This document shows, one piece after another, positions 1 through 9,985 of a DNA stretch of 64,000 bases. How positions within the stretch are numbered: position 1 is the first letter of the stretch; every line of letters begins with the position of its first letter. The notes beneath the pieces are model-generated. The model saw nothing but the letters and a program-made list of their open reading frames with translations. It had not been told where the DNA came from and searched no databases. The translations under genes and the position numbers were made by a program. Origin of the DNA: Cryptosporangium arvum DSM 44712 (lineage in GTDB: Bacteria > Actinomycetota > Actinomycetes > Mycobacteriales > Cryptosporangiaceae); the NCBI RefSeq assembly GCF_000585375.1, contig NZ_KK073874.1, positions 5,920,894 through 5,984,893 on the forward strand, given 5' to 3'.

Positions 1-85
1 GCGGGACGGGGCGGGGCGGGACGCGCTGCGCAGGGCGGGTACTTCTGCTCAGGCGTCGCGGGGCGGGGGGCGACAGGGTGTACGC

Positions 86-3000
86 ATGTACCCGGATCAT
101 GAGGCGGCTCGGCGAGAAGCGGCTCGGCAGGAGTTGGCGCGGGCCGACGCTGCGGTGGTCGTGACGGCGCGGACGTTGTCGGTGGCGACCGGTCGCGCGC
201 GGGCCGCGAGGTTCGAGGCCGACCGAGCGGAGAACTACGCGGCGGCGGCGTACCACGCGTGGGCCGGAGCCTCGGCGCATCGAGCGCGTTTGCTCGCCCA
301 GCGCTTGGTCTCGCCCGGACTCGCGGGGACTGGATCCGGGGTCGCAGGACCCGGAGCCGCAGTGCCCGGGGTCGCAGGACCTGGAGCAAAGGGGTCCGGA
401 GCAGCGGGGCGCGGCGGGGTCGGAGCCGGGTACGCGGCGCCCTATGCCGCGAGCACCGAGGCCGGCGCACCGGGGCACACGGCACCCGCATACGCGTCTC
501 CGGCTGCCGGTGGGGCTGCTCCTGGCGTCTCCTGGCCCGGCGCGGCCGGACCTGGCGCGGCCGGGCCTGGTGGGGTGGGGCCGGTGCCGCCGTGGGTGGG
601 GCCGGTCGGCGAGCCGGTGCGCCCCGAGGCGTCGGCCTGGTCGGTGCAGACCGTGCTGCTGGCCCTCGGCGGCGCCCTGCTGGCCGTCGCCGCGGTCGTG
701 TTCACCGTGGTCGCCTGGGGCGCCTTCGGCATCGGCGGACGGGCCGCCATTCTCGCCGGCATCACCGCGATCACCTTCGCCGTGCCCGCGCTGCTGCACC
801 GCCGCGGCCTGACCTCGACCGCCGAAACCATCGGCCTGCTCGGCCTGGTCCTCCTCGCCCTCGACGGCTACGCACTCCACCACGCCGGACTGGTCCCCTC
901 CGGAGGAGCGAGATACGCGGGAATCGTGCTGGGCACCGTCGCGGCGATCGCCCTGGTCTACCCCGCCCTGGTTCCCCTGCGCACCCTCCGCCCGGCGGGC
1001 CTGGTACTCGCGCACCCCGCGGCGCTGCTCCTGTTCAGCCCTTCGCTCGACGTGCTCGCGGCCTACGCGGCACTCGGTCTCGCGCTGGTCGGAGCCGACG
1101 TCGCCATCCGCTGGTTCAGCCGGAACCAGGCGCTCCGCACCGTGGCCCTCGTCTGCGGCGCCTTCACCGCCCTCGGCACCGCCCTGAGCGCCTTCGTCGC
1201 CGCCGCCGCCCCGACCGGAGCGACAGCAGCCCCGGCCCAGCGCCTGGTCGGCACCCTCGTCCTCATCGGCCTCGCCGCAGCCATCCTCCTGGCCGCCGAA
1301 ACCGCCACTCCTGCCCGCACCACCTCCACGTCCGCCCGCACCACCTCCACGTCCGTCCGCGCCACCTTCAGTCGCGCCGCTCTCCCCTCACCGCCCGCCA
1401 ACCCCGCCAACCCCGCCGAGCCCACCAACCCCACCAACCCCACCCAGCCCGCAACCGCGCCCCACGCCTCCGGCGCCGACTCCCACCCGACCGGGCCGGC
1501 GCACCCGTCCACCGCGCGTCCGGCGGCACCCACCCCGGCTGACGCACCCTCGGCGGAGCGTGGGGCGGACGGGGCGTCGGCGGTGGCTCGTGGGCTGGCC
1601 GCGGGGGTCGCGGTGCCGATGGTCCTGGCCGGCCCGGTGGTCCAGTGGCTGCTCTTCGGTCCCCGCGGCTGGGGCCTGACCGGGGTCGCGGTGGCGATCA
1701 CCGCCGCCGCGGCGGTCACGCTCGCGCTGCGTACGCCGTGGCGCACCGGCACCGGAATCGCGTCCGCGGTGGTCGCGGCAGTCGCGGGTATCTCACCGGT
1801 CACCGCCGTCGGCTTCACGCTCCTGGCTCCTCTGGTGAGCCCCGAACTCGTCTGGCGCGCGACCTCGGTGACCCAGCCCGTCTGGGCCGTCCCCGACGCC
1901 CGTCCCAGCCCCGACCTGGTCACCGCACTACTGGCCCTGACCGTCGCCACCGGACTCCTTCTCCTCTCCCTGGACCGCCGCCCCTCCCCGAGCACCGCAC
2001 CCGACTCCACGACCACCCCCCACGAAAAAATCCAGACCGCGCCGCGCGGCGTTCAGCCCACCTCGCCGCACGGCGAGGGGATCGCCCGGCAGGCGGCGAG
2101 CAGCGCGGCGCCGCTGGGCGTCGGTGCGGTCCTCGTGTTGGCCCCGGCGGCGTTCGGTGCTTCGATCTGGGCGACCCTGCTGGTCGTGGGCCTGGCCGCG
2201 GTCGCGGCCACGGTGGCGGGGATGGTCCGGCGCGCGCCTGTCCTCTCCTGGCTCGGCGGCGTCCTGGCCGCGCACGCCACCGTGGTGTCGCTGGCCTCCC
2301 GCGAGGCCACGCTCGTCACGCTCGGCCTCGTCGCCGCGCTCTACGGGATCGTGGCCGTTCGCTCCACCGGCACGCGTCAGGTGGTCGCCACCGGGCTCGC
2401 GCTCGGCACGCTCAGCGGTTGGGCGGCGGCCGTCGCCACCGCGGTCGCGAGGGATGCGTCCGGCTGGGTCGGGGGGCCCGGTCCGGCCGGCGTCGCGGTC
2501 GGGCTTTCCGCGCTCGTCGCGCTCACGATCGCCCGGCTGACGCGGGACGCGCGCCCGCACTCGGCCACGCTGGCCGCGATTCTCGCCGGGGTCACCGCCT
2601 ACACCGGCGCCGCGCTGGCCGCCGCCGTGCCCGGCCCCGGTGGCGATCTCCAGCTCGTCGACCGCTCGGTCCTCGCGATCCTCGCCCTGACCGCCGCCGC
2701 CCTGGCCGCCGTCGCCGTCCACGCCGCCCTGCCCCGTCCGGCCGCCGGAATCACGGGGAACTCCCGCCCCACCGGGGAGTTCGCCACCGAGGGCCGGCGC
2801 CCGTCGGCCGGGCGGTGGGGCGCGGTGGCTGCGGCGACGCCGGGCATCGTCGTCGCCGCGTCGGCGCTGGTGCCGACGGTGCTCGCCGTGGTGGTCGGAC
2901 CGCTCAGCTGGGTGACCGCCGTCTGGCGGGGCGCACCGGCCGACGCCGCCGCGCTCGGTCCGGCGCTGACCTACCCGGGCACCGTGCTCGACCCGGTCGT

Positions 3001-4225
3001 GCTGCTGGCCGCGGCCGTCGTGTTCCTCGGGGTGCGGTGGCGCGCGGACCGCCGAACGGCCCTCTGGTCCGCTGTTCCGGCTCTCGCTCCGGGCCTCGCC
3101 ACGCTGGCCCCCGCGCTCCACGCCCCCTGGCCGATCGCCGTGACCGTGCTCCTGGCCCTGGCCGCCACCGGCACCGTCACCGCCTGCCTTCCCCTCCGCT
3201 CCCCCACCGCCGGAATCCCGGCCACTCCCCTCCGCCGGTCGCCGAACACCACCATCGCCGCGGCACTGGCCGCCACCGCTACCCTCAACGCCCTGGCCTG
3301 GGCCCTGGCCGACCGCACCGCCACCCTCGTCGTTCTCACCCTCGTGCTCGCCGCCGCCACCGCCGTCACCGCGCTCACCCGCGACAACACCCCCCGCGGC
3401 ATCGGCGCCGCCGCCCTTACCGCCAGCGCCATCGCCCTGGCCTTCGCGACCGGCGCCGCCGCCGACCTCCCGGTGGCCTACCTCCTCGTGGCGCTCACCA
3501 CCGTGCTCGTCCTACCCGGCCTCCTCGCCGCTCCCCACGTCGTCACCGACGTTCTCGACGCGGGCGCCGCCGTGGCCGGCCTCCTCGCCTTCGCACTGAG
3601 CGCCTCCGCGGCCGGGCTCCTCGAGCTCGGCACCACCGGCGATCCGACGTTCGCCCTCACGACGACCCTTCTCGGCGTCCCGCTCGGGCTCGTCGGGTTG
3701 CGCTCCGACCGGCGCCGGTGCGGATGGCTCGTGCCGGTCGTGGAGCTCGTCGCGCTGTGGGCCTGGCTCGGCCGGGCCGGGGTCACCGTGCCGGAGGCGT
3801 ACACGCTCCCGGCCGCCGCGCTGACCGCAGCGTTCGGTCTCTTCACGCTGCGACGCCGACCGGCGGTGTCGTCGTGGCCTGCGCTCGGTCCGGCGCTCAC
3901 GGTCGCGACCGTGCCGACCCTCGTGGTCGCGCTGGCCGCGGGCACGCTCGGGGTCCGCGCGCTGCTGCTGGGGATCGCGGCGCTCGCCGTGACGCTCGCC
4001 GGCGCGGCGACCCGGCGGCAGGCTCCGTTCCTGGTCGGGGCCGTCGTGCTGAGCCTGGTCACCGCCCGGGCGCTCGTGCCGGTGCTCCCCGCGCTCGCCG
4101 ACACGGTCCCGACCTGGGTGCCGCTCTCCCTCGCCGGTGCGCTGCTGCTCGCGGTCGGCGCCACCTACGAGCGACGCCGCCGCGACGCCACCCGCCTGGC
4201 CGGCTTCATCCGCGCCATGCACTGA
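86..4225 (+). CDS. very large polytopic membrane protein, unknown function
   Basis: A 1379-residue protein. Residues 1-75 are an Ala/Arg-rich helical stretch. About 75-175 is a Gly/Ala/Pro linker with VAGPG-type repeats. Roughly 185 onward is a long series of hydrophobic helices in blocks (about 185-410, 520-640, 690-860 and 905-1370), separated by Thr/Pro/Asn-rich linkers such as NPTNPTNPTQP. The segment WGAFGIGGRAAIL after the first membrane helix resembles actinobacterial giant integral membrane proteins of unknown function. I see no catalytic motif. The ATG at 86 is the first in-frame start; upstream there are only 85 bases of G-rich sequence, so a promoter cannot be judged. A transport or envelope role is only a guess. 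Confidence 0.75.
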   Translation: MYPDHEAARREAARQELARADAAVVVTARTLSVATGRARAARFEADRAENYAAAAYHAWAGASAHRARLLAQRLVSPGLAGTGSGVAGPGAAVPGVAGPGAKGSGAAGRGGVGAGYAAPYAASTEAGAPGHTAPAYASPAAGGAAPGVSWPGAAGPGAAGPGGVGPVPPWVGPVGEPVRPEASAWSVQTVLLALGGALLAVAAVVFTVVAWGAFGIGGRAAILAGITAITFAVPALLHRRGLTSTAETIGLLGLVLLALDGYALHHAGLVPSGGARYAGIVLGTVAAIALVYPALVPLRTLRPAGLVLAHPAALLLFSPSLDVLAAYAALGLALVGADVAIRWFSRNQALRTVALVCGAFTALGTALSAFVAAAAPTGATAAPAQRLVGTLVLIGLAAAILLAAETATPARTTSTSARTTSTSVRATFSRAALPSPPANPANPAEPTNPTNPTQPATAPHASGADSHPTGPAHPSTARPAAPTPADAPSAERGADGASAVARGLAAGVAVPMVLAGPVVQWLLFGPRGWGLTGVAVAITAAAAVTLALRTPWRTGTGIASAVVAAVAGISPVTAVGFTLLAPLVSPELVWRATSVTQPVWAVPDARPSPDLVTALLALTVATGLLLLSLDRRPSPSTAPDSTTTPHEKIQTAPRGVQPTSPHGEGIARQAASSAAPLGVGAVLVLAPAAFGASIWATLLVVGLAAVAATVAGMVRRAPVLSWLGGVLAAHATVVSLASREATLVTLGLVAALYGIVAVRSTGTRQVVATGLALGTLSGWAAAVATAVARDASGWVGGPGPAGVAVGLSALVALTIARLTRDARPHSATLAAILAGVTAYTGAALAAAVPGPGGDLQLVDRSVLAILALTAAALAAVAVHAALPRPAAGITGNSRPTGEFATEGRRPSAGRWGAVAAATPGIVVAASALVPTVLAVVVGPLSWVTAVWRGAPADAAALGPALTYPGTVLDPVVLLAAAVVFLGVRWRADRRTALWSAVPALAPGLATLAPALHAPWPIAVTVLLALAATGTVTACLPLRSPTAGIPATPLRRSPNTTIAAALAATATLNALAWALADRTATLVVLTLVLAAATAVTALTRDNTPRGIGAAALTASAIALAFATGAAADLPVAYLLVALTTVLVLPGLLAAPHVVTDVLDAGAAVAGLLAFALSASAAGLLELGTTGDPTFALTTTLLGVPLGLVGLRSDRRRCGWLVPVVELVALWAWLGRAGVTVPEAYTLPAAALTAAFGLFTLRRRPAVSSWPALGPALTVATVPTLVVALAAGTLGVRALLLGIAALAVTLAGAATRRQAPFLVGAVVLSLVTARALVPVLPALADTVPTWVPLSLAGALLLAVGATYERRRRDATRLAGFIRAMH

Positions 4226-4243
4226 CCGGCGCGGACAACCCGC

Positions 4244-4777
4244 TCACGAGAACCGCCCCAGCAACGACCGCACGCACGACGTCCCGAACTCCACCGCCTC
4301 GACCGGAATGCGTTCGTCCACCCCGTGCACGAGCGTCGTGAACTTCATCGACGCGGGCAGCGTGCTCACGCAGCACCGAGGCGAGCGTGTCGAACAGCCC
4401 CAGCGACGGTTCGAGCGTGACGGGATCGTGCCGCACGACGCCCAGCTCGACGTCGTCGCCCAGCAGTGCCCGAAGCTCGGCCACGAACGACTCGGGCCCG
4501 AAGCCGGGCAGCAACCGACCGTCCAGATCGACCGAAGCAGACGTAGGGCGCACGTTCACCGCGCCGCCGGGGCGGGCAACGCGGCGGCCACCGCCGGTCC
4601 AGCACCGGCAGCATCGATCCCAGCCGCGCGGTCACCCCACCCGGCCGGGCGAGCGACCCGTGACCGCCCGGAGCACGCACGACCGCCCGCACCGTGCAAT
4701 TCTGCTTCTCCGCGACCTGAACCGGGTAGAACCGGCGACACCATCCGCAACACCGCGACCGGGTCGGGAACGGACAT
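4244..4777 (-). pseudogene. M20-family metallopeptidase, degraded by frameshifts and deletions
   Basis: Pieces of one M20 (ArgE/DapE/carboxypeptidase-like) protein appear in order but in different minus-strand frames. An N-terminal-like MSVPDPVAVLR starts at 4777. FYPVQVAEK...GGHGSLARPGG lies at about 4735-4590. VNVRPTSASVDLDGRLLPGF through LEPSLGLFDTLASVLR lies at about 4565-4370. KFTTLVHGVDERIPVEAVEFG to a TGA lies at about 4350-4244. The metal-binding N-terminal half and the segment before the C-terminal His are missing, so no active enzyme can be made. Its start overlaps the stop of the SMC-like gene (TGATG), so it may once have been translationally coupled to that operon. The order and spacing of the fragments make chance resemblance unlikely; the family assignment is from motif memory. 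Confidence 0.75.
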
Positions 4778-7700
4778 CAGACCTCCAGGAGATCGCCGGA
4801 GTAGCTTCCCGACAGCCACTCGCCCAGCAGCGCCACCCGGGCCGCCCGGCGGTCGAACCCGTGGATCACCGGCGCCTGGTTGTACGCCATCGCGTCCGAC
4901 GTCCGGCGCAGCTTCACGTACTCCCCGCACGCGTCGATCGCGTACCGCTCCATGTCGTCCTGGAGCGCGCCGACGACCGTGATGCCGCTGTCGGCGCCGA
5001 TCCGCTCGAACAGCGCCACCGCCTCGCGCCGGTGCTGCTTGCCGAGGTTGCGGCCCAACTCGTCCAGCACCAGCAGCAACGGCCGGCCGGTGCCCGACGC
5101 CAACGCCGCCGCGCACACCAGCTTCACCGCCTTCTCGTCCATCTGCGCGGTGTTCCCACGACGGTCGTAGGCGACCATCACGTTGCCCTCGGCCCGGCGC
5201 CACACCGGGGTGACCTCCCAGTTCCAGCGCTTGGTCGGGTCGGCCGGCGGTTCGGGCTCGACGAACCGCAGGCCCGCCCCGTACCCCCCGTAGGCCCGGT
5301 CGAGGTCGTCGAACTTCGCGCCGACCGCGGTGAGCCGGGCCGTGATCGCCCGGGCCAGCGACGCCCGCACCGCGGCGGCGGCCTTCGCCGCCTCCTCGTG
5401 ACCCAGCGACGCCGCGTCGCGGGCCCGCCGCTTCTCGACCCGCTCGTCGGCGAGGCGGGCGCGTTGATGGGCGTCCTCATGGGCCTTGAGCGTGAGGTGG
5501 TCGCGGACCGCGGCCAGGAGTGCACCGAATGTCTGTTTCTGCCGGTCGGCCTGACCGCGGCCGGGAGCCGAACGCTCCTCGCCCAGCGCCGTGACCTGCG
5601 CCGGTACCGGGTCCCCGGCCCGGAAGCACAGGGCGAGAATCTCCGCGAGCACCGACTCGGCGGCGCGCCACCAGTCGTCGGAGTCGAAGAGCTGCTCCTC
5701 GTCGGGCAGGTCGGCGAGATGGTCCTGCGCGGCCTCCACGGTGCCGCCCCACTCCTTGAGCAGGGAGTCCAGGTCGACGATCCGGCGCCGGGTCTCGAGC
5801 CGGTCGCGTTCGGCCCGGAGTTCGTCGCGGCCGTCCTCGACCCGGCGCCGGTTGCCGAGCAGCGCCTCGGCCTGCTGCTGGCGGCCGGTCTCGGCCAGGC
5901 GGGCCAGGTCGTACTCGTGGCGGGCGGCGGTGAGCCGGGGCGCGAGCGCGTCCTCGCGGTCGGCGACCTCGTCGAGTTCGCGGCGGTGCGCGCGGATCCT
6001 GGTCCGGCGGGACTCCGCGGTCACCGCGGCGCGCGCCGCGACGACCCGGCGGTCGGCGACCGCGAGCCGCCGGTCGGCGTCGGCGAGCTGCGCGGACGCC
6101 TCGTCGAGGGTGGTCCGCGCGTCGGCGACCGACGCCTGGGCCCGCTCGATGCGTGCGGCCCGCCCGGTGATCGGGGCGGCGAATCCCCCGACGACGGTCA
6201 CGCCGCCCGACGTGACGGCGGCGCCGTTCACCGCCGCCGCGGCCTCCAGCCGCGAGAGGAACGCCGACGGATCGGAGACGACGATCGAGCCCGGGATCCC
6301 GGCCAGCGCCGCCGTGGCGGCATCGAGATCACCCTCGCCGATCACCACCGCTTCGCGGTACGGCCAGAGCAGCGGCTCCCGCACCGCCCGCTGCGGCTCC
6401 GCGATCGTCACCGCGTCGACGAGCGCCGTCGCCGCGATCCCGGCGGTCCGCAGCGCGGCCAGCTGCGGGGCCGCGACGTCGTCCCCGGACTCCGCCACCC
6501 GCACCGCCGCCCGGGCCGCGTCCAGCGCCGACGCCGCGATAGCCCGGGCACCGATCGCCGCGGTGCGCACCGTCGCCGCGGCTTCTAGCTCGTCGGACGC
6601 GTCCGCCACCGACCGACCGTCCGTGTCCCGCGCCGTCGCCTCCAGCTCGTCGGCTTCCCGGCCGAGCCGCTCCAGGCTCCCGGTCAACGCCCGGCGGCGG
6701 TCACGTAGGGCCTGGTGGTCGGCGTCGACCGACGCGAACGACTCCTCCGCGCGGCGCAACCGGTCGCGCAGCGCGACGTCGTCGCCGAGCACGTGCAGTT
6801 CCTCGGCGATCGTCGCGAGCCGTTCGGCCTGCGCACCGTCGTCGGCGGCGATCCGCTCCAGGTCGTCCTCGATCGCCTCCAGCTCGTCGGCGCCCCGCGC
6901 GACCAGCACCGCCGCCCGCGACCGCCACCGGTCCCGCGCCGTTCCGGCCAGGTCGCGGGCCTGTTCCCGCCGCGCGATCGCGGACTCGATGTGGTGCGCC
7001 TGCTCTTCCCACTCGACGAGCTTGCGCTCGGCGTCGGCGGCCTTCTCCAACTCGGCGTGCTCGGTGTTGCGGTGGCGCTGCTCGTCGGCGATCTCGTGGT
7101 CGAGCCCGGTCAGCGCCGCGACCGCGGAGAAGATCCGGTCGGGCTTGAGCTCGTTGAGCGGCTGGGCCAGCAGGTTCGCGGTCGCCGACGGCCGTACCGA
7201 CGTCGACAGGAACGACACGCACCGGATGTGGTCGCCGAACAGCACGCGGGACAGGTCACGCGCGTTGTAGTCGCGTCGACCTGCGCGGGGCGGGAGCGCC
7301 GCCCACAGCGTGTCCGCTTCCCGCTCGCGGTCGGCCTCCGACGCACCGACCGGCACGTGCAGCCCGTTCGCCCACCGCACCAGCACGTGCGGGGTGTCCC
7401 GTGAGATCCGCAGCCACACGGTGAGCGCGCTCGGCCCCGGGTCCTCGGCCTCACGGTCGGCGAACACCCCGATCACGTACCCGTGGTCCGCGCTCGCGTA
7501 CTCCCGCTCCTGCGCGGCGATCTCCGCGGAGAACAACAGGTCGGCCGATTCGCGGGCCCCGGACGCCAGCCGCCACTGCTCGTCGCCGTGCAACAGCGTC
7601 AGCGCGGCGATGAACGAGGACTTCCCGGCCCCGTTCGAGTCCTTCGGCCCCTGCCCGGCGACCGTGATCAGGCACCCCGGCAGCAGCGGCACCGGGTGCG

Positions 7701-7782
7701 TCGAGAGCCGCGACACCCCGATCAGCTGGATCCCGATCGCGACCCGGTCACCCACGACGTCCAGGTGGTCGTCGATCCTCAC
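4777..7782 (-). CDS. SMC/MukB-like coiled-coil ATPase
   Basis: A 1001-residue protein. The N-terminal ATPase half has a P-loop GQGPKDSNGAGKSS at residues 43-56 (Lys54). Residues about 230-460 and 550-700 are Arg/Glu/Ala-rich heptad-like coiled coils. A small globular hinge-like region sits at about 470-545. The C-terminal half has a Walker B PLLLVLDELGRNL at 901-913 (Asp907, Glu908). Where an ABC signature would be expected (about 878-886) the sequence is TAQMDEKAV, so the usual SGG is missing. Its GTG start overlaps the upstream stop as GTGA. The order head, coil, hinge, coil, head is the SMC/Rad50/MukB plan, and the partners suggest a condensin-like loop extruder acting on DNA, possibly in chromosome maintenance or plasmid/phage defence. 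RecN- or SbcC-like alternatives fit less well because no nuclease partner is seen. Confidence 0.8.
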   Translation of the reverse strand: MRIDDHLDVVGDRVAIGIQLIGVSRLSTHPVPLLPGCLITVAGQGPKDSNGAGKSSFIAALTLLHGDEQWRLASGARESADLLFSAEIAAQEREYASADHGYVIGVFADREAEDPGPSALTVWLRISRDTPHVLVRWANGLHVPVGASEADREREADTLWAALPPRAGRRDYNARDLSRVLFGDHIRCVSFLSTSVRPSATANLLAQPLNELKPDRIFSAVAALTGLDHEIADEQRHRNTEHAELEKAADAERKLVEWEEQAHHIESAIARREQARDLAGTARDRWRSRAAVLVARGADELEAIEDDLERIAADDGAQAERLATIAEELHVLGDDVALRDRLRRAEESFASVDADHQALRDRRRALTGSLERLGREADELEATARDTDGRSVADASDELEAAATVRTAAIGARAIAASALDAARAAVRVAESGDDVAAPQLAALRTAGIAATALVDAVTIAEPQRAVREPLLWPYREAVVIGEGDLDAATAALAGIPGSIVVSDPSAFLSRLEAAAAVNGAAVTSGGVTVVGGFAAPITGRAARIERAQASVADARTTLDEASAQLADADRRLAVADRRVVAARAAVTAESRRTRIRAHRRELDEVADREDALAPRLTAARHEYDLARLAETGRQQQAEALLGNRRRVEDGRDELRAERDRLETRRRIVDLDSLLKEWGGTVEAAQDHLADLPDEEQLFDSDDWWRAAESVLAEILALCFRAGDPVPAQVTALGEERSAPGRGQADRQKQTFGALLAAVRDHLTLKAHEDAHQRARLADERVEKRRARDAASLGHEEAAKAAAAVRASLARAITARLTAVGAKFDDLDRAYGGYGAGLRFVEPEPPADPTKRWNWEVTPVWRRAEGNVMVAYDRRGNTAQMDEKAVKLVCAAALASGTGRPLLLVLDELGRNLGKQHRREAVALFERIGADSGITVVGALQDDMERYAIDACGEYVKLRRTSDAMAYNQAPVIHGFDRRAARVALLGEWLSGSYSGDLLEV

Positions 7783-8396
7783 TGTTCTCCTCTGCCCGCT
7801 CGAATCGCCGCCGCCAGGGGGCTCCCCGGGCCGGCGGCCAGCACCAACTCCTCCTGCAGCACCTTGCGCGCGGCCGGCGTCAGCCGGTGGAACTGCGCCC
7901 CCGGCACGTACCCCGCGCTGCGCGTCTGCCGGATCAGGTCGGCCGTGCGCAGCCGCTGCAGCGCCTCGCTGAGCTTGCCCCGCGCCAGCTGCGTGTGCCC
8001 GCGCAACTCGGCCACCGTGGTCGGCACCGCGGAGGCCCAGCTGTCGTCGGTGAGGTGCCCCTCCGACCGCGGGATCGCCACCGAGTGCACGAGGATCGTC
8101 GTGAGCACCGCGCGGTCGTACTCCGGCAGCGCACCCCAGCCGCGGGCCACGAGTTCCTCGCGCACGTCGTCGGCGTACCCGCTCGTCCACTGCCGACCGG
8201 CGGCACGCACCAGGTCACGCCCGGTCCGGCGCAGCACGGCCCGGAGCGTCTCGCGCAGCGCCGGGTCCCGGAGCGCGGCGAACCCGACCTCGTCGACCGG
8301 CTCCCGCCCGTACTCCACCGCGGCCCAGGCGGCCACGACTTCGTCGCGTTGCCGCTCCGACAGCGCCCCCAGGATGTCGTCCGCCGGATGAGTCAC
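7779..8396 (-). CDS. winged-helix-like small subunit of the SMC-like operon
   Basis: A 205-residue soluble protein. The C-terminal half (TTVAELRGHTQLARGKLSEALQRL followed by AGYVPGAQFHRLTPAARKVL) reads like a winged-helix fold, and the N-terminal half is helical. In SMC-kleisin operons a small winged-helix protein (KITE type: MukE, MksE, JetB) sits next to the ATPase gene, and this gene is in that place. The start is the GTG at 8396, which overlaps the stop of the upstream gene as GTGA; its own TGA overlaps the GTG of the ATPase gene in the same way. The role is inferred from size, fold impression and position; no direct family signature was recognised. Confidence 0.65.
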   Translation of the reverse strand: MTHPADDILGALSERQRDEVVAAWAAVEYGREPVDEVGFAALRDPALRETLRAVLRRTGRDLVRAAGRQWTSGYADDVREELVARGWGALPEYDRAVLTTILVHSVAIPRSEGHLTDDSWASAVPTTVAELRGHTQLARGKLSEALQRLRTADLIRQTRSAGYVPGAQFHRLTPAARKVLQEELVLAAGPGSPLAAAIRAGRGEQ

Positions 8397-9985
8397 CCCG
8401 CCCCCTCGCGTGTACTTCCCGCTTCTTCTCCGTACGCCGCCCCGCTGCCCACCGCCCGCGCGGCGCCCCCACCCCGAAGCGCCTCCGGCGACGAGCCCGA
8501 AGCGGGCGAGACATCGGCGTCGGAAGTCGCTGGCTTCGGGGCCGGAGCCGGCGTCGTTGCCCGGGTAGCCCCCGGAGCCGCGGTGGGCAGCTCCGACACA
8601 GCCGACGTGGTCCCGCGGGAAGCGTCCCGCGGAGGCAGCATCGTGCCGCGGGTAGCGTCCGCGGCGGCCGACCCTGTCGTGCGCGGTTTCTCCGGTGGCA
8701 TAGGCGGGGTGGGCATGGTGCGGCACAGCTCCCGCAGGGCCTCGAGTTCCGCGACCGGCCAACCCGCCACCCGCGGCCCGAGCCGGATCGTTCCCGCCCG
8801 CTCCCTCCACCGCAACCAGCCGGAGTCGTTGAGCTGCCGGAACGCCTCGACCGCGAACCGGTGATGGGTTTGCGGCAACCGAGTGGGCAGCAACTCCGCC
8901 AGCATCCCCATCACCGCGGCGACCGACGTCTCCCGCCCCGGCCAGGGCTCCCCGGCCAGGTCGCTCCAACAACAGCGCAGACACACGGCGAGCACCCGGC
9001 TCGCCTCGTTCCGATGGTCCAACGTGGGCAGCCCCAGCCGCAGATCACGCAGCGCCGCCGGGGTCACCCCATCCGGCCCGACCGGCACCAACCAGGCCCC
9101 GGACGGGCCCCCCGCCGCCCGGCGGACCTCACCACTCCCAGCCCTACCGAGCGCGCGGTCAGAAGGGCCGCCGACCTTCCCCTCATCCGGAGCACCACGA
9201 GAACTCTGGTCAAGCCCAGCGTTCCCATCACGCCCAGCACGCTCGACATCCCCAGCCTTCTCAGCACCCTCAGCACGGCCAGCACCCTCGGCACGCCCAG
9301 GGCCCTGGACACTTCCGGTGCCCTGGACACTTCCGACGCCCTGGACACTTCCGACGCTCTCGATTCCCTGGACAATCCCGATGCCCTGAGCGGTTTGGCC
9401 ACTTCTATCGCTACGGCCGCGTTCGTCACTTCGGGCGTTTTCCTCACGCTGAGCACGCTGGTCACGCCGAGCGCTCTGGTTGCTTCGGGTGCTCTCGCCA
9501 CTTCGGGCGCTCTGGTCAACTTGGGTGTTCTCGTTCCCCGGGGTGTTCATGGCGCTCTCTGGACTGTCTGCGCCCTCGGCGGTTCCGGCACCACCACGAG
9601 TCACGGCACCGCCGTCGGACACGTCATCCCGGACAGTCACGCGATCCCCACCGGCCACGCCGTCCCCCGCGGCCCCGCGGCCCCCTGCGGCTCCGCGGCC
9701 CCCTGCGGCATCAGGATCTCCAGCGGCTCCAGGATCCCCAGCGGTCCCCTGATTCCCGGCGGCCCCATCGCCACTCATGCCCAGCGCGCTACTCGCGCCC
9801 GTGTCGGTGCTCGCCGCACCATCAGCCACGGAAGTCACGCCGTTATCCGCCGAAACACCCGCTGGCTCCAGCAACCGCCGGAACCCGTCCGGTGCCGCCA
9901 CCCCCGGCGCGACCGCCAACGGTCCCTCGGCGCGAGCTCGAGCCGCCCACAACGCCGCCTCGTCCAAAGCCGCCACCTCTACCAC
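8393..9985 (-). CDS. 3' part of the middle gene of the SMC-like operon (repeat-expanded)
   Basis: The open frame from a GTG at 9985 gives 530 residues. The first 45 (VVEVAALDEAALWAARARAEG... GFRRLLEPAG) look like folded protein. Then about 200 residues are low-complexity repeats (GSVQGVGSVQGTGSVQG, SARSGESTRSNQSARRDQ). A compact domain follows (LRLGLPTLDHRNEASRVLAVCLRCCWSDLAGEPWPG... RFAVEAFRQLNDSGWLRWRERAGTIRLGPRVAGW) that reads like a winged helix. The tail of about 100 residues is Ala/Pro/Thr-rich. Its stop overlaps the next GTG as GTGA. The true start is probably upstream in another frame at 10434: reading back from 9985 in this frame gives plausible protein (AGQLCAAGR) without a start. 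It is best seen as the second half of one gene broken by an indel. Confidence 0.6.
   Translation of the reverse strand: MVEVAALDEAALWAARARAEGPLAVAPGVAAPDGFRRLLEPAGVSADNGVTSVADGAASTDTGASSALGMSGDGAAGNQGTAGDPGAAGDPDAAGGRGAAGGRGAAGDGVAGGDRVTVRDDVSDGGAVTRGGAGTAEGADSPESAMNTPGNENTQVDQSARSGESTRSNQSARRDQRAQREENARSDERGRSDRSGQTAQGIGIVQGIESVGSVQGVGSVQGTGSVQGPGRAEGAGRAEGAEKAGDVERAGRDGNAGLDQSSRGAPDEGKVGGPSDRALGRAGSGEVRRAAGGPSGAWLVPVGPDGVTPAALRDLRLGLPTLDHRNEASRVLAVCLRCCWSDLAGEPWPGRETSVAAVMGMLAELLPTRLPQTHHRFAVEAFRQLNDSGWLRWRERAGTIRLGPRVAGWPVAELEALRELCRTMPTPPMPPEKPRTTGSAAADATRGTMLPPRDASRGTTSAVSELPTAAPGATRATTPAPAPKPATSDADVSPASGSSPEALRGGGAARAVGSGAAYGEEAGSTREGAG
9303..9356. repeat. 18-bp tandem repeat, three units
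   Basis: Three consecutive copies of ccctggacacttccgacg (the first differs at two bases) lie inside the low-complexity part of the middle gene and encode SVQG-type repeats on the minus strand. The length is a multiple of three, so copy-number change would keep the frame. Confidence 0.85.
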
